Assembly (NCBI RefSeq): GCF_010671925.1
Contig: NZ_JAAHIH010000001.1
Span: 248,001 to 312,000, forward strand
DNA: 64,000 nucleotides
Reading direction: 5' to 3'
Origin: Moorena sp. SIOASIH
Lineage (GTDB): Bacteria; Cyanobacteriota; Cyanobacteriia; Cyanobacteriales; Coleofasciculaceae
Position 1 is the stretch's first letter. Each line of letters begins with the position of its first letter. The translations under genes were made by a program, and so were the position numbers. The notes under the pieces were generated by a model. The model did no database searches and had not been told where the DNA came from. It saw only the letters and a list, made by a program, of their open reading frames with translations. This document shows, piece by piece, positions 18,122 to 26,508 of the stretch.

Positions 18122-20279
18122 AAAATTGATAAATCCTCTATTAGCGTTAATCGGTGGCATCCTGATGGGACTGACACCATCACCAACGGAAGCTTGGCCC
18201 CTAGCTTGGATTGCCCTAGTGCCTCTATGGTTCATAGTAGTCAGGGGTCAGAGTATTCGTGGCAATGCTTTATCTGGTCTGATCTGGGGTATCGGTTATC
18301 ATGGCTTAGCTCTATCTTGGATTACTGGTATTCACCCGATGGACTGGATGGGCGTACCATGGCTAGCTAGTATTGCGATCGCATTATTCTGTTGGATAGT
18401 CATTACCCTCTGGGGAGCACTCCTAGTAGCTGTCTGGGCAATAGGAATCTCTATAACTCAATCAATTACAGCAAGTTTCGCCCCCCTAGCCCCCCAACTT
18501 TGGGGGGTTCTTGAGTTAAAGTCCCCCAGAATTGGGGGATTTAGGGGGCTTGCAGCTAAAGGTAATGAGGTCAATTCATCTGAAAACCGCTGTAAATTCC
18601 CATCCACCAAAGCTACACAACAACGTGATATAAATCCTGATATAAATCCTGATATAAATCTCCCTAACCCCACTCAAAACTATTTTCTTTTAACCTCCTG
18701 CTTACGAGTTCTAATCGGTACAGGCTTGTGGTGTGGCATAGAAACCCTCTGGAGTATGAGTCCCCTGTACTGGTCTGGCTTATCCTATACCCAAAGTCCC
18801 CATAACCTGATAATTTTGCACCTCGGTCAATTATCCGGTCCGATAACAGTTACAGCAGCTATTGTCGCCGTCAATGGTTTAATTGCTGAAAGCGGATTAA
18901 CCCTTAATCAGTTGAAAGTTAGCAGGTTGAAAGTTAGCAGGTTGAAGGTTGACAGGTTGAAAGTTGACAGGTTGAAGGTTGACAGGTTGAAGGTTGGCTG
19001 GTTGAAAGTTAGCAGGTTGAAGGTTGGCAGGTTGAAGGTTGGCTGGTTGAAAGTTAGCAGGTTGAAGGTTGGCAGGTTGAAGGTTGGCAGGTTGAAGGTT
19101 GACAGGTTGAAGGTTGGCAGGTTGAAGGTTGAAAGTAATCACAACAACCTTGAACCTTCAACCCCTCAAAACCTTGAACCTTCAACCCCTCAAAACCTTC
19201 AACCTTCAACCCCTACAAACCTTCAACCTTCAACCCCTCAAAACCTTCAACCTTCAACCCCTAAAAACCTTCAACCTTCAACCCCTAAAAACCTTCAACC
19301 TTCAACCCCTAAAAACCTGCAACCTTCAACCCTTTTGGGTATGGCAATCGGGTTATTAATTAGCTTACATTTGCTCGGATGGTTACTGTATAACCAACCA
19401 ATTGAGCAATCAAAAGATTCTGCTATTAAAGTCGGTATTATTCAAGGAAACATCCCCAATGAAATCAAACTTTATTCCGCTGGCTGGCAACGTGCTATAA
19501 AAGGTTACACTACTGGCTACCAGACATTGGCAGATCAAAAGGTAGACGCAGTGCTAACTCCTGAAACTGCCTTACCTTTTCTTTGGCAAGAACAGGTTCG
19601 CACTGTTAGTTCTTTCTACTCAGCAATTTTAGATAAAGGGGTTTTAGTTTGGGTGGGAGGCTATGGGCAAATAGGGCGTAGCTTTACCAATAGTTTGTTT
19701 ACTGTCACCGGTACTGGTGAGACCTTCAGCCGTTACGATAAGGTCAAATTAGTGCCATTGGGAGAATATATTCCTTTTGAAGAATTCTTAGGACGTTTAA
19801 TTGACCGATTATCCCCTCTTGATGCTCACTTAGCCCCAGGTAAACCTGACCAATTATTAGAAACCCCCTTTGGTCAAGCAGTGGTAGGAATTTGTTATGA
19901 GTCAGCTTTTCCCGAGCACTTCCGCTATCAAGCTGCCGCTGGTGGGCAGTTTATTATCACTGCATCCAATAATGCCCATTACAGTAATACTATGCCTGCC
20001 CAGCACCATGCTCAAGATGTGATGCGCTCCATTGAAACAGATAGGTGGACAGTTAGAGCAACCAATACGGGCTATTCCGGTATTGTAGACCCCCATGGCA
20101 AAACAGTATGGCTCTCGGGGATTAATACCTATGAGTTGCACGCAGATACGATTTATCCACGACAGACTCAGACGTTGTATGTGCAGTGGGGGAATTGGTT
20201 GACTCCTGTGTTATTAGGGTTAGGGGGAATTGGTTGGTTGATTTTGGGTTGGTTTGGAGTTGGTGTTGGGTTGGAGTAG
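18111..20279 (+). CDS. lnt: Apolipoprotein N-acyltransferase with two in-frame repeat insertions
   Basis: Up to 722 aa from TTG 18111; TTG 18126 or ATG 18162 are alternatives, since the first codons lie in a repeat. Usual Lnt length is about 500-530 aa. The N-terminal membrane segments (GGILMGLTPSPTEAWPLAWI) and the C-terminal nitrilase domain are intact, with the Glu-Lys-Cys triad at E485 (TPETALPF), K546 (YDKVKLVPLGEYIPF) and C595 (GICYESAFPEHF), so the enzyme may be active. It N-acylates the lipid-modified Cys of lipoproteins in the inner membrane. Residues about 123-185 derive from a C/G-rich palindromic repeat and residues about 266-410 from two tandem arrays (LKVGR-type, then NLQPSTPK-type). 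Both keep the frame. The arrays fall between membrane segments, probably in a loop. Confidence 0.9.
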   Translation: MYLTKLINPLLALIGGILMGLTPSPTEAWPLAWIALVPLWFIVVRGQSIRGNALSGLIWGIGYHGLALSWITGIHPMDWMGVPWLASIAIALFCWIVITLWGALLVAVWAIGISITQSITASFAPLAPQLWGVLELKSPRIGGFRGLAAKGNEVNSSENRCKFPSTKATQQRDINPDINPDINLPNPTQNYFLLTSCLRVLIGTGLWCGIETLWSMSPLYWSGLSYTQSPHNLIILHLGQLSGPITVTAAIVAVNGLIAESGLTLNQLKVSRLKVSRLKVDRLKVDRLKVDRLKVGWLKVSRLKVGRLKVGWLKVSRLKVGRLKVGRLKVDRLKVGRLKVESNHNNLEPSTPQNLEPSTPQNLQPSTPTNLQPSTPQNLQPSTPKNLQPSTPKNLQPSTPKNLQPSTLLGMAIGLLISLHLLGWLLYNQPIEQSKDSAIKVGIIQGNIPNEIKLYSAGWQRAIKGYTTGYQTLADQKVDAVLTPETALPFLWQEQVRTVSSFYSAILDKGVLVWVGGYGQIGRSFTNSLFTVTGTGETFSRYDKVKLVPLGEYIPFEEFLGRLIDRLSPLDAHLAPGKPDQLLETPFGQAVVGICYESAFPEHFRYQAAAGGQFIITASNNAHYSNTMPAQHHAQDVMRSIETDRWTVRATNTGYSGIVDPHGKTVWLSGINTYELHADTIYPRQTQTLYVQWGNWLTPVLLGLGGIGWLILGWFGVGVGLE
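18479..18665. repeat. Palindromic C/G-rich repeat inserted in frame in lnt
   Basis: The block ccccaactttggggggtt followed by cccccagaattgggggattt (18491-18543) is a common cyanobacterial intergenic palindrome type, here translated (APQLWGVLELKSPRIGGF). It is followed by three copies of gatataaatcct (about 18628-18660) encoding DINP repeats. No homologous segment is expected in Lnt proteins. Confidence 0.7.
18908..19337. repeat. Two opposed tandem arrays inside lnt
   Basis: The left array has a 15-bp period (aggttgaaggttggc and variants with agc or gac), about 15 copies at 18908-19136. The right array has a 24-bp period built on accttcaaccttcaacccct, eight copies at 19146-19337. The units are reverse complements of each other (ggttgaaggtt versus aaccttcaacc), so the RNA could fold into one long hairpin. 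Periods of 15 and 24 preserve the reading frame. Confidence 0.9.
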
Positions 20280-20348
20280 CTCACCCCTGAACCGACTAAC
20301 CTACCCGACAAGGGACGCCAAAGGCGAGCAACCGACTAACCTTCAACC

Positions 20349-20981
20349 CTAAATATCACAAAATTCCCGAACTGCTGCCCAAATCAACCCCATTACATCC
20401 CGCAAACCGTGTTCGCTCTCCAATTCAACCAATTGCACCCAAGGGCGCTTACTAGCATAATCACGACTCGCCATGATGGGAATCACGTCATCATCGCACC
20501 CATGTAGAATCAGAGTAGGTACTTGTCGCCCTAGCTCCAAAGCCTCATAATCACGGGCATCTTCTACAAACTGGTAGTGTAAGGGCAGCGATCTCTTTTC
20601 TCGGTAATGGTAAATCTCTAGATATCCCTCGGAGCGCCACTGATTGAGCTGTTCTGCTCCTAATTTCGGCAACCAATGGCCAAGGAATCCAAATGCTGGT
20701 GCTAGTAGAACCAGTCTCTTGATTTGTGGATGTTTTTGTGCTATACATGCAGCGGTAAAAGCACCCAAACTAGAACCAATTAAAGTGACTGGTGTTCCAT
20801 CTAAGGGCAGTAATGCTCCCACTTGACTAAGCTGGCGACTTATTGTTAAATGGTTAAAGTCATCTTGATTAAGGTCAGGAATTACTAGAGAGACATTTAG
20901 GCCAGCAAAAGCTTGCTGTAGATACACCGCCTTGGCTGACTCAGGGCTAGATGCGAAACCGTGTAGATAAATAAATCTCAA
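20349..20981 (-). CDS. YqiA-like alpha/beta-hydrolase (predicted esterase)
   Basis: 210 aa, full length for the UPF0227/YqiA-like group. Starts MRFIYLHGFASSPESAKAVY (oxyanion HGF). Nucleophile elbow GSSLGAF near residue 70, acid in HGCDDDVIP near 160, and base in ESEHGLRD near 195. Predicted cytoplasmic carboxylesterase; substrate unknown. Its ATG overlaps the stop of the upstream lipoprotein gene by 4 bp (20978-20981), indicating translational coupling. Confidence 0.85.
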   Translation of the reverse strand: MRFIYLHGFASSPESAKAVYLQQAFAGLNVSLVIPDLNQDDFNHLTISRQLSQVGALLPLDGTPVTLIGSSLGAFTAACIAQKHPQIKRLVLLAPAFGFLGHWLPKLGAEQLNQWRSEGYLEIYHYREKRSLPLHYQFVEDARDYEALELGRQVPTLILHGCDDDVIPIMASRDYASKRPWVQLVELESEHGLRDVMGLIWAAVREFCDI

Positions 20982-21463
20982 AATCCTTGTCCTTTGTGGT
21001 TCTCCCTCAGGGGATATTGGTTGTGGCGGCGCTGTCTCATGAATTGAGCAAACTGGATGCGTTGTTCAGGAGTCATCACCTCTCGCATCTGCAACATACT
21101 CTCAAGGTGTAACTCTCCTAGCTGCTGGTTCAATAGTTGAACCTGTTGATATTGAGTGTGGATAGTTTCTCTGTCAGCTGTACCCACCATCAAATCACCT
21201 AATTTCTGCTTCGCTTGACTCAGTTCCTGGCGAAGATCTATAATAGAATCTTCATACTCCAGCTTAATGGTTTTTAGCTGCTGCCTTTGCACCTGGTTGA
21301 GCTTGAGTTGCCTCATTAACCTATGCTTACTCGATTTTGGGTGTTGTTGACCCTCAGGGCTGGGAATCAATTGAGAGGTTATAGGCTTGGTATTAGCTAC
21401 AGCAGTGCAGCCAGTCAGGGTAACCAAGAGAATTGACAAAACATAACCTGGACGTAACAACAT
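20978..21463 (-). CDS. Spy/CpxP-like LTxxQ-motif lipoprotein
   Basis: 161 aa. Lipoprotein signal MLLRPGYVLSILLVTLTGC with lipobox LTGC (Cys19). The mature part is helical and ends in MTPEQRIQFAQFMRQRR, the LTxxQ-type motif of Spy/CpxP/ZraP-like periplasmic chaperones, with an earlier related stretch (LKLNQVQRQQLKTI). Such proteins protect envelope proteins or sense metals. It lies downstream of an ECF sigma/anti-sigma pair in the same direction, 316 bp away, so it is a likely member of that stress regulon. Confidence 0.75.
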   Translation of the reverse strand: MLLRPGYVLSILLVTLTGCTAVANTKPITSQLIPSPEGQQHPKSSKHRLMRQLKLNQVQRQQLKTIKLEYEDSIIDLRQELSQAKQKLGDLMVGTADRETIHTQYQQVQLLNQQLGELHLESMLQMREVMTPEQRIQFAQFMRQRRHNQYPLRENHKGQGF

Positions 21464-21779
21464 GGAAGTTACCTATAAATGTCTTTAATTTACAGTTTGG
21501 AAGAAATATTGAAGGTTGTTCGCGTAGCGTGGCCTTTTGGCCAAGGTTGAAGGTTGAAGGTTGAAGGTTGCAGGTTGAAGGTTGCAGGTTGCAGGTTGCA
21601 GGTTCCAGGTTGCAGGTTCCAGGTTGCAGGTCGTTCGCCCTTAGCCTTCCCGTAGGGTAGATTGAAGGTTAAAAACCCACTTTTCCCTTGCCACAGCAGT
21701 TGGCTAGAGCCAACCTATTCACACGTCAAACCTTATCCTCTATAGGTGATCCTGAGGTGATGGTTCCTACTATGCGCGT
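21464..21779. repeat. Intergenic ggttgaa/ggttgca heptamer array
   Basis: About fifteen 7-bp units ggttgaa, ggttgca and ggttcca run from 21543 to 21632, preceded by the gcgtagcgtggccttttggc repeat (21521-21542). It splits the ECF sigma/anti-sigma pair from the lipoprotein gene. No gene seen. Confidence 0.8.
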
Positions 21780-22115
21780 TTATTGTCCAGTATTGGCTAA
21801 GATCATCCAATCAGCTGGTGGACTATGAATGACATTGCTCACCGATGTCTCTCCCACAACTCCATGCCAATTTTTCTCTAAAAAAGCTTCTAGAGTGGTT
21901 AAGTTATGGGTACGGTAACCACTCCAAGCCATCAGTAAACCAACAGCGATGGCTGATGGAAGTAACCAAAGCTCTGGTTTACGACTAGGCGGTGGGGATT
22001 TAGCGATCGCATTGATAACTCGTTCCTCCAAGTCAAATGCTGCTGGTGGAGGAGTAGGTCGATGTTGGCGCAGAAATGCTTGCCATTGTTGGTCATCAGG
22101 TTGAAACTGAGTCAT
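21780..22115 (-). CDS. Membrane-anchored anti-sigma factor
   Basis: 111 aa. Cytoplasmic N-terminus (QQWQAFLRQHRPTPPPAAFD), one hydrophobic segment at about 50-66 (LLPSAIAVGLLMAWSGY), and a short outer tail. No zinc HxxxCxxC motif. The start ATG overlaps the stop of the ECF sigma gene (22112-22115), the usual arrangement for a cognate anti-sigma factor. Identity rests on gene order and topology rather than on a strong motif. Confidence 0.75.
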   Translation of the reverse strand: MTQFQPDDQQWQAFLRQHRPTPPPAAFDLEERVINAIAKSPPPSRKPELWLLPSAIAVGLLMAWSGYRTHNLTTLEAFLEKNWHGVVGETSVSNVIHSPPADWMILANTGQ

Positions 22116-22747
22116 GGCATCTCTCCTTGTTGTTGGATGATATATTTCCGTAGGGAAGTTCGAGCGTGGAAAAGACGAGACTTAACCGTTCCGAGAGCTA
22201 TGCCCAAAATTTTAGCAACTTCCTTTTGTGGCAAATCCTCTATATCATGTAGCACTAGCACAGCACGATGGTTCAAGCTCAGTTGCTGCATTCCTTGTTG
22301 AATAATGTCCTGATAGTGCAACTGCATCAGATCAGGAGTGTAGGAGGATTTGGCATTTTTTAGGGGTAGATCAGCTGTGTCCTCTGGAAGTTGAAGGTTG
22401 AAGGCACGTTGCCGTTGCAACTTGCCCCGCTGATCCGATGCCACATTCCAGCAGATGCGGTAAAGCCAGGTGGAGAACTGTGAAGGTTGCCGTAGTTTTG
22501 GTAAGCCTTTCCAAACTCGTAGGAACACCTCTTGTACTAAATCATCAAGAGCATAAGCACCACATAGCTGATAGATAGTTGACCTGACGCGCTGCTGATA
22601 GCGTCGGTATAGTTGGCGAAAACTCTGCTGGTTCCCCTGTTGGCACTGCAATACCAACTCTGTGTCTGTGCTGGTTGTTTTTGCAGCAGCAGAATCTTCT
22701 TTGGAAGCCTGGGCTGATCTGACTGACAACTGTGGGTTCTTCCTCAC
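22112..22747 (-). CDS. ECF-type RNA polymerase sigma-70 factor
   Basis: 211 aa. Region 2 at about 45-112 (FRQLYRRYQQRVRSTIYQLC, DDLVQEVFLRVWKGLPKL, FSTWLYRICWNVASDQRGK) and region 4 at about 148-200 (LNHRAVLVLHDIEDLPQKEV, LGIALGTVKSRLFHARTSLR). A 34-residue N-terminal extension rich in Ala/Ser precedes region 2. Directs RNA polymerase to stress promoters and is translationally coupled to the anti-sigma gene. Confidence 0.93.
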   Translation of the reverse strand: MRKNPQLSVRSAQASKEDSAAAKTTSTDTELVLQCQQGNQQSFRQLYRRYQQRVRSTIYQLCGAYALDDLVQEVFLRVWKGLPKLRQPSQFSTWLYRICWNVASDQRGKLQRQRAFNLQLPEDTADLPLKNAKSSYTPDLMQLHYQDIIQQGMQQLSLNHRAVLVLHDIEDLPQKEVAKILGIALGTVKSRLFHARTSLRKYIIQQQGEMP

Positions 22748-23756
22748 CGCTTTGTTTTCCTATGTTATTTAGACTCACTGGCCAACAGAATGGTTCAATT
22801 TGGTAAAAGTTTAGCCAGAAATGGAGCCAGCGGGGGTAGGGTGACCGTAAGCATTCAGCTATCAGCACCTCAAGTATCAGCTCATGGGCACGCTACACCG
22901 AACAGCCAAAGGCCTGTGGCCACGCTACACCGAACAGTTTATGCCCATAGCGCACGCTGTCTTGATCCAAAGCGCGAGTGGGGGAAACCTCACAGGGGTA
23001 GGTTTTTTACATTAGGGTCAAACATGGGACTTAACCTCAGGAGAGTAAAAGGAAAACAACGAATAAATGATGATTTTTAACGACAATAATGGTACATTGT
23101 CTTGATGCAGTCGCTCATGGGGGAAACCCCCAAGACCGCGCTGCATCGCTTTCTTATTCCCCACACCCCACACCCCACACCCCACACCCCACACCCGAGG
23201 TCTTTGTAAAAAACCTACCCTTATGAGGTGGGGGAAACCCCCGTGAGGCCACTGCATCGCTACTGTTCGCGCAGCACCTCAAGTAGCGCAATCGGTGTTT
23301 TTAGGTGCGACCCGTGGCGAATTTAATAATTAGATGGGTCAAGCGCACCTTTGAATAAAATAAGCTGACGGCTGATGGCTGACGGCTGATGGCTGACGGC
23401 TGACCGGGTTTGGGTTAAGTCGGAAGATAGAATAGTAAACAGCTCCAGGGATTGCTGGTCTTACTGACACAACAATCGGTCCCAAAACCCTACCCCCTAA
23501 CCCCGTTTGCCCTACACCCGGTCAGCCCCTTAACTTTCTTATGTTCACAAGAACCACGGAAAATTTGCATATCTTTACCAACTCTTTAATGTCGAGTGAC
23601 TTTTGATATGATTTACTTTTATTATTCTTTCCATATAATTGGTTATTTCCATATATAGGTTGCATCTGACGGATGGCTGGTTTGGTAGCTAATCCGCACC
23701 AATACCAAAAATTATTTTATTGTGCAATCTACCTAGGGGGAGTCCCTTAAGAATTT
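22748..23756. other. 1-kb intergenic region between divergent transcription units, repeat-rich
   Basis: 22850-22990 is a left half of a GTAAGCATTCAGC-family copy. 22981-23012 and 23211-23245 form imperfect inverted repeats (gggggaaacctcacaggggt / gtaaaaaacctacccttatg) around a cacaccc array. 23307-23350 is an inverted copy of 4506-4550. 23365-23405 holds a 14-bp array (gctgatggctgacg). The last 230 bp before 23757 are AT-rich with the repeated string tttccatata and probably carry the promoter of the polysaccharide cluster. No gene seen. Confidence 0.55.
22981..23245. repeat. Inverted-repeat element with cacaccc core
   Basis: The arms gaaacctcacaggggtaggt plus ttttttac (22985-23012) and the complementary block at 23211-23243 differ at only a few positions. 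The interior includes the gatgcagc/cttgatgc module and five to six cacaccc units (23159-23197). No clean target duplication was found. Confidence 0.5.
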
Positions 23757-25988
23757 ATGGAGTCTAGAAGTTCTATAGATCTCGATCTTAGCCAATACTT
23801 ACTACTATTGAAACGTCGTTGGCTGCCAGCAGTTGCTATTTTCCTATTTACAGTTATCTCAGCAGCCTGGTCTACCTTGTTTCTCAAGCCTTCCTATGAA
23901 GCTGAAGGAAAACTACTGTTTAAGATAGACCGAACCGCTTTCTTGACTGGGTTGGGGGAGGAAATTGAACAGTTACGGCCTCTGGTGGATGCCCAGAACC
24001 CTCTGAGTACTGAAGTTGAGGTGATTTACTCCCACCCGCTTCTGCAACAGATCATTGATCAACTCAACCTCACTGATAACGAAGGTCTACCTTTGGAACC
24101 GGAAGCCCTGAAAAAGAAGCTCACTGTCAAAATTGTGGGTGGCACCGATGTGGTTAGGCTTTCCTACAAGGGTAAGAACTCCGAAAAAGGGGCGGCGGTG
24201 ATCAATCAATTAATGAGGCTTTATATAGAGAATCAGATCCTATCCAAAAAGTCGGAAGCCGCAAAAGCCCGTGAGTTTATTACTAACCAACTTCCTCAAA
24301 GTGAAGCCAATGTTAGGCAAGCAGAAGCTGCTCTACGCCAATTTAAGGAACGCAATCAGGTTGTATCCCTCACAGAAGAAGCCCGGTCTTTGGTAGCGGT
24401 GATGGCTGACTTAGACAGCCAAATTACTACAGTTCAAGCTCAACTTGAAGAAGCCAATGCCCAAGCTGCTGGCTTGAGAAACCAGGTGGGTCTTAATCCC
24501 CAGCAGGCAATTGCTATCAGTGCCCTGAGTCAGTCTACTTCAGTACAGGGCGTACTCCAAGAACTGCAAGAGGTTGAGCGGCAATTAGCCGTTGGGAGAA
24601 ATCGTTACGGTAAAAATCACCCGGTCATGGTTCGGCTGACCAAGCAGCAACGCTCCCTCAGAGGTCATTTACAACAGCAGATTGATCAAATACTAGGCTC
24701 TCAGAGTTTGGCTGGTACTCAGATACAAATTACTGAAGGGCTTTTAGAAGTTGACGAGCTCAAACAAAAACTGATTAGCGATTTTATTGAATCAGAAGTC
24801 AAACGTCGAAGTTTAGCAGAAGGATTAGCAACTCTTGCTAAGGCTAGAATTGCCTATGAACAACGGGTAAATGTTCTTCCTCGGTTGGAGCAAACTCAGC
24901 AGCAGCTTGAACAACGACTCCAAGCTGCCCGCTTCACCTATGAAACCCTGTTGAAAAATCTCAATGAATTAAAGGTCGCAGAAAACCAAGATACCGCTAA
25001 TGCTCGCATCATTGAGCCAGCAATAGTCCCTAAAAAGCCCCTAGGTGATAAGAAATTAAAGGTGTTGGCTCTAGGGGTGATGTTGGGGGTCACACTAGCC
25101 ACGACTGCTGTCTTGCTCTTGGAAATGAGAGACCGCTCTATCAAAACTCTCAAAGAAGTCAAGCAGTTATTAAGATATCCTGTGCTAGGGGTGATTCCAG
25201 TTTTCAAGCACAAGAAGCTCTCCCGTCGTCGGGATGACCTATTCTTCGGAGGGGAATTGCCCGTAACAGAGCAGCCTCATTCCATGGTCAGTGAAGTCTA
25301 CCGGATGATTCAAGCGAATCTGAAATTTCTCAGGTCTGATCACCCACTTAAAGTTATTGTAGTCACTAGCTCCGTTTCCAAGGAAGGCAAATCTACGGTA
25401 TCAGCAAACTTGGCCGCTGCTATGGCTCAACTGGGGCGTCGGGTCTTGCTGATTGATTCCGATATGCGTCACCCCAGTCAGCATTATATTTGGCAAGTAA
25501 TGAATGTGGCTGGTTTGAGCCAGGTACTGATTGGTGAAGTGCCTATAGAGCTTGCTATCTGTAAAGCCATGGAAAATCTTGATATTCTCACCGCTGGGGT
25601 AATGCCTCCTAATCCTTTGGCACTCCTGGATTCAAAGCAAATGGCTTCCCTGATTCAGGAATTTTCAACCCAATATGACTTTGTGATTATTGATGCCCCA
25701 CCCTTACTTCTGACTGCTGATGCCCTTTGCTTAAGTCCAATGACTGATGGCATGTTGTTGGTGGCTCGACCAGGTGTGCTGGATTTTGCTAATGCTAATG
25801 TGGCTAAACAAATGTTAGATAGTTCCGGTCAGACGGTTTTGGGTTTGGTGGCTAATGGTGTCATTCAAAAAGATGAATCTATTGGTTACTTTTACCAGTC
25901 ACAGGAATACTTCCATTATGGCTCAGTCAGAAGATTGGCACAGCGTCAAGCTCAGACTAAAAAAACCTCGAATGTTTCCCGGAGATGA
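23757..25988 (+). CDS. Polysaccharide co-polymerase and BY-kinase (Wzz-Wzc type)
   Basis: 743 aa. N-terminal Wzz domain with membrane helix at about 22-42, a long helical coiled region to about 430, GNVR-like segment, and second helix at about 440-460. The C-terminal tyrosine kinase domain has Walker A SSVSKEGKSTVSANLA (about 538-553), Walker A' LLIDSDMRHP and Walker B DFVIIDAPPL (about 641-650). The tail carries clustered tyrosines (GYFYQSQEYFHYG), the autophosphorylation cluster. It controls chain length and export of a Wzx/Wzy-type polysaccharide. It is the first gene of the cluster at 23757-38476. Confidence 0.95.
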   Translation: MESRSSIDLDLSQYLLLLKRRWLPAVAIFLFTVISAAWSTLFLKPSYEAEGKLLFKIDRTAFLTGLGEEIEQLRPLVDAQNPLSTEVEVIYSHPLLQQIIDQLNLTDNEGLPLEPEALKKKLTVKIVGGTDVVRLSYKGKNSEKGAAVINQLMRLYIENQILSKKSEAAKAREFITNQLPQSEANVRQAEAALRQFKERNQVVSLTEEARSLVAVMADLDSQITTVQAQLEEANAQAAGLRNQVGLNPQQAIAISALSQSTSVQGVLQELQEVERQLAVGRNRYGKNHPVMVRLTKQQRSLRGHLQQQIDQILGSQSLAGTQIQITEGLLEVDELKQKLISDFIESEVKRRSLAEGLATLAKARIAYEQRVNVLPRLEQTQQQLEQRLQAARFTYETLLKNLNELKVAENQDTANARIIEPAIVPKKPLGDKKLKVLALGVMLGVTLATTAVLLLEMRDRSIKTLKEVKQLLRYPVLGVIPVFKHKKLSRRRDDLFFGGELPVTEQPHSMVSEVYRMIQANLKFLRSDHPLKVIVVTSSVSKEGKSTVSANLAAAMAQLGRRVLLIDSDMRHPSQHYIWQVMNVAGLSQVLIGEVPIELAICKAMENLDILTAGVMPPNPLALLDSKQMASLIQEFSTQYDFVIIDAPPLLLTADALCLSPMTDGMLLVARPGVLDFANANVAKQMLDSSGQTVLGLVANGVIQKDESIGYFYQSQEYFHYGSVRRLAQRQAQTKKTSNVSRR

Positions 25989-26053
25989 TTTAAAACTATG
26001 ACTTATGACTACTCGCTATTCCCTAGAAGCAAACAGGATAAATTAAGGAGTTA

Positions 26054-26077
26054 ATACCCTGGAATATTCCAGGGTAT
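26054..26077. terminator. 24-bp perfect palindrome after the BY-kinase gene
   Basis: ataccctggaat is followed at once by attccagggtat, 12/12. It lies 66 bp past the stop codon. The 3' side is A-rich rather than a T run, so it is either a weak terminator for the plus strand or a regulatory hairpin. Confidence 0.5.
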
Positions 26078-26385
26078 AAATAGAATAAAACCCTATTGTT
26101 TGATTAGTTACCTATTTTTTTATTACTTAACGCCCTTAGTAAAGAACTACTGAAATTATTAGTGATAATTGAAACATTATATCAAATCCGGTTAATCACT
26201 TTCCAACCCAAATAATCCCTGGATGGGAATGGGGAATTACTAATCGGTAATCGTCAACTAGGTAATGATAAATTACTAATTACCAATTACTAATTACCAA
26301 ATACCCGCTCCATAAGATAAGATTAAGATGATGATTATTCAACCAGAAATGCTCTTATGGATTAGCTTTACTTATATATAAAATC

Positions 26386-26485
26386 GGGAGCATCCCAATT
26401 TGGAATAAATATACCACATTAAGCTGTATGAACGCGATGTTAATGCCCATATCAAAAGATATATTTTCCAAAATGGGATGCTCCC
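26386..26485. mobile_element. MITE-like element with GGGAGCATCCCA ends, in the leader of the next gene
   Basis: 20-bp inverted repeats at 26386-26405 and 26466-26485 match at 19 of 20 positions. Direct repeats tatataaaat flank it at 26375-26384 and 26486-26495. It ends 23 bp before the start codon at 26509, so it forms most of the 5' leader and probably a stable hairpin there. Confidence 0.8.
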
Positions 26486-26508
26486 TATATAAAATATAAA
26501 ATACAACC

